The notes below the pieces were generated by a model. That model searched no databases. It was given only the letters and a program-made list of their open reading frames with translations, and was not told where the DNA came from. Source: Citrus sinensis (lineage: Eukaryota; Streptophyta; Magnoliopsida; Sapindales; Rutaceae). From it: DNA of 64,000 bases. The DNA lies in the NCBI RefSeq assembly GCF_022201045.2, contig NC_068561.1, forward strand, positions 18,044,501-18,108,500, written 5' to 3'. The position numbers and the translations under genes were made by a program. Below, piece by piece: positions 60,014 to 64,000 of the stretch; within the stretch, counting starts at the first letter, position 1, and each line of letters starts with the position of its first letter.

Positions 60014-60325
60014 AACCAACTGGGCCTTGGCCCAGTAGATAGGATCCCGCACTCACAATTGTGAACGCAGCGGTTCGAGTCCCCACGATGCATATAGGGA
60101 TTTATTTATTTTTTTAATTATTAAGTGAAGACAGTCTTTTTCCGTTCAAAATGTGAGTGGAGTAGATACTCCTTGAATATTAGAGAGGATAAAATTTGGA
60201 AAATGTTATATAAGAATTAATATAAATTAGGCTCAATAATTGTCTGATTGTAAATATCAATTGTAAATCTCATATAATATGAGTTGTAATCTGAGCATTA
60301 ATCTCATGTAATTCAAAAAAAAAAA
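60014..60325 (+). mobile_element. tRNA-derived SINE with target-site duplication
   Basis: The head has A-box-like TGGCCCAGTAGATAGG territory and B-box GGTTCGAGTCC (60073-60083). The body contains AAGACAGTCTTTTTCCG and GTGAGTGGAGTAGATACTCC, shared with the SINE at 16326-16783. The 3' end is an A run (60315-60325). An imperfect 13-bp direct repeat flanks it (TTATAGTGCCCCT 60001-60013; TTGTAGTGCTCCT 60326-60338, two mismatches), so it is older than the other copy. It has one internal TTGAATATTAGAGA unit where the other copy has several. Confidence 0.88.
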
Positions 60326-60350
60326 TTGTAGTGCTCCTCAAAACGAGAAA

Positions 60351-60920
60351 CTAGGATGGCAAAAAAGTTTGATCCGAATTTTAACTTGATTGATTTGTCT
60401 CGAAATTTAATGATCAGAATTCGGTTTCGAGCTTAAAAATAAAAACCCAATTATATTTGGGTCAGGGTTCGAGCTTTATATGGCCTGATCTGATTTGTTA
60501 ACAAAAAAATTTCACACGCACACGTTGTTTGCGCACACACAAACACAAAACACACACACTCACGTCACACGATCACACACGAACACACACATTTCCCATT
60601 CTAAACCCTAACGCAAGAGAAGCAATCACTGCCACACTCACGCCACCAACTTGCGACCAATTTGAGCGCAGCCGTGACTCACGCCACCAACACACTACAG
60701 CCGCACTCTATCACCAGCATCGCTTGTGATTTTATTATTTAATTAGGGGAGTTGAATTAAAAAAATTGGTTGGGCTCGAACAAAGCCTGAGCATGACCTT
60801 GACCCGATCGAGTTGGGCCATAATGTGAAACTGATTTTAGCCTTGGGCCTTTGTTGGTGTGATTGGGTCGGGCTCGGATTTGGTCAAGCCGGAGCCTGAC
60901 CTAATAATTAAACAACCCTA
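60351..60920. mobile_element. hAT-type non-autonomous DNA transposon
   Basis: A perfect 8-bp direct repeat ACGAGAAA flanks it (60343-60350 and 60921-60928), the hAT target size. The termini CTAGGATGGCAA and, inverted, TAGGGTTGTTTAA resemble hAT ends (YAGGGNTGNYAA type) but match each other only partly. Subterminal GGGTCGGGCTCGG/GGGTCAGGGTTCGAGC words are repeated in both orientations. The middle is CA-rich (60515-60600). No transposase; an open frame at 60529-60729 is low-complexity. It starts only 12 bases past the 3' duplication of the neighbouring SINE. Confidence 0.72.
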
Positions 60921-62124
60921 ACGAGAAAAAAAGTGACAAATTCTTTATTTTTTTGAATATGATAAATAATATGAGAGGCCATGTGTCATTCATTGAATAG
61001 ACTCAATGAAGATAGTATAATAAATTCATTTTGTGAATTTCATCGCTCACTTGATGGAAGATGGATACATCACCAGTTTTTACTAATTGACGAACATAAA
61101 CGAAATAATTTATTATTTTAAAGTTGTAACAAAAAAAAAAGACGGTCATTCAATTTTTTCGATTCCACTGATGGACATTTTCTCTCTCTTAAAAGTCTCC
61201 AAAAATTGACGTCGTGGATGGCTTGGGGTGGGGTAAGGAGTTTGATTCTCACAAAGTGCAGTGTGAATTCCACATTAGGTTTACGAATTTGGAAATATTT
61301 ATAGATTTTTTAACCCACCCTTCATAAAACGCGCCTTCAAAGCATTTAAACCACCGTAACCACCGTCCTCCTGTCCTGTTCTGGCCCCGCAAGATTAAAG
61401 CGACCCACACGCAATCTGGACCTACAGATTCCTTGTTTTGAATCGGTGGGCCAACCCCGCCACATTAAATCAAACGCCACCAAAATGACAGTCAACGAGC
61501 ACTTCCGCAAATGATCACAAACCGCGTAGGCGCTTCCCCTAAACGCGCTTATTATTATATTGTATTGTACATCCACTCCTGATAACTCACAGCTCGTTAA
61601 GAGTGATGATCTGTCACCCTATCATAACCCACTTTCGTCATACCCACTACCCAGTGGCAAATCCCGTAATAGACCAAAGTTGCCAAGGTCCTTCCAGCAA
61701 TTTCAACAGTTCCACCCTTCAGGTTGTCTTTTATTGATTAAAATTTCATTTTTTTAAAACGATTGCAAATTACTGACCTAATCGACGAGTTAAAATATTG
61801 TGCAAAATTGCAATAAACATCCAGCCCCTTTTATTTTAGTATAATATCGAATGAGTGCATACGGGTTTTTTTTTTCCATGAAGTCCCTACCGTCAGATTA
61901 AATATAATAAAATGAGTGTAATCCAAATTTTCAAGATTTTGAGCAGGTTACATATATATAATAGTAGAGTGATAAAATTACATTTTGTATTAAGCTAACT
62001 TTAATTAATTTCGACCATAAAGCATTTAAATTTTTAAGTTTGGCTTCCTTTGGGGAATATTTAGAGTTCAGGGATACAATTGTTATTATCGGTTAAATAA
62101 GCAGCAGTAACAACCCACTGCCAG
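60921..62124. other. Upstream region of FERONIA
   Basis: No gene supported; an open frame at 61346-61576 (minus) has no domain. The block 61320-61560 is GC-richer and holds three CGCG words (near 61330, 61522 and 61543). The rest is AT-rich. Confidence 0.4.
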
Positions 62125-62130
62125 TATAAA
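62125..62130 (+). promoter_or_regulatory. TATA box of FERONIA
   Basis: TATAAA in the context CCAGTATAAAATTCGG, followed ~55 bases later by a CT-rich tract (62184-62210) typical of plant leaders. Transcription would start near 62155-62165. Confidence 0.55.
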
Positions 62131-62179
62131 ATTCGGACACAGCTCGATTCCAGCTTCTCGGTTCTTTCAAACCTCCGTT

Positions 62180-62183
<4 letters not shown>

Positions 62184-62216
<33 letters not shown>

Positions 62217-62220
62217 CTCT
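62184..62220 (+). repeat. (CT)n microsatellite in the FERONIA leader
   Basis: About 14 CT dinucleotides, then TTCTTTCTCTCTCT. CT-rich leaders are frequent in plants, and GAGA-binding BPC proteins can bind such tracts. Confidence 0.85.
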
Positions 62221-62310
62221 CTCTGTCTCTGTCCCTCTGCCCCTCCACGGAAGCTCTTAACTCGTGTTCTGTCCGATTCGACTCAGTGAGTTAGTCCGCT
62301 TCATGCTAAG

Positions 62311-62409
62311 GTAACGTTCGCTTAACTGCCCCCTTTAGTACCCACAGCTTTCTTTCGGACTTGAAATGTTCCCATTTCTCAAGTATTTTTCTTTTTTTCT
62401 CTGTTTCAG
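62311..62409 (+). other. Leader intron of FERONIA
   Basis: Donor GCTAAG|GTAACG at 62311 and acceptor CTGTTTCAG ending at 62409. It splits the 5' leader of an otherwise intronless coding gene. Confidence 0.65.
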
Positions 62410-62662
62410 CTTCTCAAAGTCTTTGGATCTGAAGAATTCCTGCTTGGATTCATAATTTGTTTAGCTGAAAAGTTTGTCCTTTGAGCTCATAACTCATTAA
62501 AAAAAAAAAAGTTCTGATCTTGAATTTACAGAGTCAGATCTTGCTTGTTCATTTGTCTTTTTCAGTGTCCTGATTGAATTCTTCTGCTCATATAAATCTT
62601 TCCTAGTTTAAAATTCCTGTCAACTAAGCTGATTTGTTAAAAAGAAAAAAAATCAGCTTTTT

Positions 62663-64000
62663 ATGTCCATGAAGAACTTAAATAAGCAATTTCTTGCTAC
62701 CCTCTTCATCTTTCTTTCCTTAGCTTCTGCTATTCATGTCACCTTAGCTGCTGATTACATACCCAGTGAACAAATTCTCTTAAATTGTGGTGAATCCTCA
62801 ATACTCAGTGATGACGATAAACGGAGTTGGACTCCTGATATCGGGTCAAAGTTTTTGTTATCAACTAAGGATTCCACAACCTCCAAAGCTGCCACTCAAG
62901 ACCCTTCTACACCGACAATTCCTTACATGACCGCTAGGGTTTTCCGTTCTGAGTTTACCTACAGTTTCCCTGTTGTTGCTGGTCGTAAGTTTGTGCGGCT
63001 TTATTTCTATCCGAATTCATACAATCGGCTTAATGCAACCGATGCTCTCTTTTCGGTGAGTACCGGGCCTTTTACTCTTCTTAAGAACTTTAGTGTTGCT
63101 CAAACTGCAGAAGCTTTGAATTATGCTTATGTTATTAAGGAGTATGCGATTCCTGTCGATGGGGAAACTTTGAATATCACGTTTAGTCCTATGAATGTTT
63201 CAAATGCGTATGCGTTTGTGAATGGGATTGAGGTGATGTCAATGCCTGATATTTATAAAAATACTGATGGAGATTTGATGATTGTGGGTCAAAGTTCTCC
63301 TATCTCCATTGATAACACTACTGCTCTTGAGAATGTTTATCGGTTGAATGTGGGTGGAAAAGATATCTCCCCTTCAGGAGATACAGGTCTGTTTAGGTCT
63401 TGGTATGACGACCAGCCATACATTTTTGGAGCAGCGTTGGGGGTGCCGGTGACAATTGGTCCAAATATGACGGTTAGGTACCCGAGTAACATTCCTTCCT
63501 ATGTTGCACCTGTTGATGTCTACGCCACCGCCCGACAAATGGGGCCAAATCCTCAAATCAACTTAAATTACGAGTTGTCTTGGGTTTTCAGTGTTGACTC
63601 AGGATTCTCTTATCTGGTTAGGCTTCATTTCTGTGAGGTTCTTCCAGAGATAACCAAAATTAATCAGAGAGTCTTTGACATTTTGCTCAACAATCAAACT
63701 GCTTTTCCTGCATTTGATGTGGCTGGGTTGACAAATGGTAATGGAATTCCATTATATCAGGATTTTGCGGTTTTTGTTCCAGGTAATGGACCTCAGAAGG
63801 ATCTATGGCTTGGGCTACATCCAAATGTGGCTTCAAAGACACAGTATTATGATGCAATCTTAAATGGAGTTGAGATATTCAAATTAAGTGATCCAAATAG
63901 TAATCTTGCTGGGCCAAATCCTATCCCTGCTCCTAAACAGGATGTAGTTGATCCATCTTTGGCTCTACCATCGAGTTCCTCGGGTAATTCAAAGCAGAAA
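62663..64000 (+). CDS. FER: FERONIA-type receptor kinase (CrRLK1L), 5' part, runs off right edge
   Basis: Plasma-membrane receptor for RALF peptides; it controls cell-wall sensing, tip growth and pollen-tube reception. An open frame runs from ATG 62663 to the window end (446 codons) without a stop. Residues ~10-32 are a signal peptide (FLATLFIFLSLASAIHVTLA). Tandem malectin-like domains follow. The first holds EQILLNCGESS, PYMTARVFRSEFTYSFPV and GRKFVRLYFYPNSYNRLNAT. The second holds NVYRLNVGGKDISPSGDTGL, FRSWYDDQPYIFGA, APVDVYATARQMGPNPQINL and YLVRLHFCEV. LLNGVEIFKLSDPNSNLAGP and NPIPAP are FER-like. Several N-glycosylation sites are visible (NAT, NFS, NIT, NVS, NMT, NQT). The membrane helix and kinase lie beyond the window. 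The match to Arabidopsis FER runs along the whole ectodomain, closer than to ANXUR or HERK. No coding intron, as expected. Confidence 0.95.
   Translation, partial: MSMKNLNKQFLATLFIFLSLASAIHVTLAADYIPSEQILLNCGESSILSDDDKRSWTPDIGSKFLLSTKDSTTSKAATQDPSTPTIPYMTARVFRSEFTYSFPVVAGRKFVRLYFYPNSYNRLNATDALFSVSTGPFTLLKNFSVAQTAEALNYAYVIKEYAIPVDGETLNITFSPMNVSNAYAFVNGIEVMSMPDIYKNTDGDLMIVGQSSPISIDNTTALENVYRLNVGGKDISPSGDTGLFRSWYDDQPYIFGAALGVPVTIGPNMTVRYPSNIPSYVAPVDVYATARQMGPNPQINLNYELSWVFSVDSGFSYLVRLHFCEVLPEITKINQRVFDILLNNQTAFPAFDVAGLTNGNGIPLYQDFAVFVPGNGPQKDLWLGLHPNVASKTQYYDAILNGVEIFKLSDPNSNLAGPNPIPAPKQDVVDPSLALPSSSSGNSKQK

Noticed and set aside
60529-60729. His/Thr-rich frame
   Set aside because: Product of a CA-rich simple sequence inside the hAT-like element.

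Overview
The window looks like nuclear DNA of a dicot. Genes have short exons with GT..AG introns, intergenic DNA is AT-rich, and the proteins are typical of land plants: a P4-ATPase, the chloroplast kinase STN8, F-box/FBD/LRR proteins and a FERONIA receptor. The proteins read most like Citrus or a close relative (Sapindales), but this is a recollection of family sequences and was not checked by a search.

Layout. Positions 1-27300 are a gene-rich housekeeping stretch. It holds the 5' part of an ALA1-like phospholipid flippase (minus), TFIIS (plus), a small coiled-coil protein (minus), tRNA-Ile(AAU), a plastid PRC-barrel protein (minus, 7 exons), the spliceosome/transcription factor SKIP (plus, single coding exon), an AGC kinase of the S6K type (plus, 6 exons) and the thylakoid kinase STN8 (plus, 4 exons). 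From 28400 to 52100 the character changes to a birth-and-death region. It starts with three decayed fragments of a PHT1 phosphate transporter. An F-box/FBD/LRR array follows, all on the minus strand: three apparently intact genes (36836-38530, 43024-44668, 47263-49115) and at least five broken or fragmentary copies. One broken copy carries a solo LTR with a perfect 5-bp target duplication. Pieces of the neighbouring mannanase gene are scattered among the F-box copies. From 52773 to 64000 come an intact GH5 endo-beta-mannanase (minus, 6 exons), an intron-containing eIF2-beta pseudogene (minus), a long gene-poor stretch with a SINE and a hAT-like element side by side, and the start of FERONIA (plus), which runs off the right edge.

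Genes in the first block act separately: membrane asymmetry, transcript elongation, splicing, TOR-linked translation control and photosystem II phosphorylation. Nothing suggests they are co-regulated. The most informative structures are small mobile elements with readable target-site duplications (two SINEs of one family, a PIF/Harbinger-type MITE, a hAT-type element, a solo LTR), an exon/intron motif shared by the leaders of the F-box copies, repeated VKVE motifs in the TFIIS linker, and an isolated clean 3' exon at 41628-41738. I found no CRISPR, operon or phage-like system, and nothing I can defend as a wholly new biological system.
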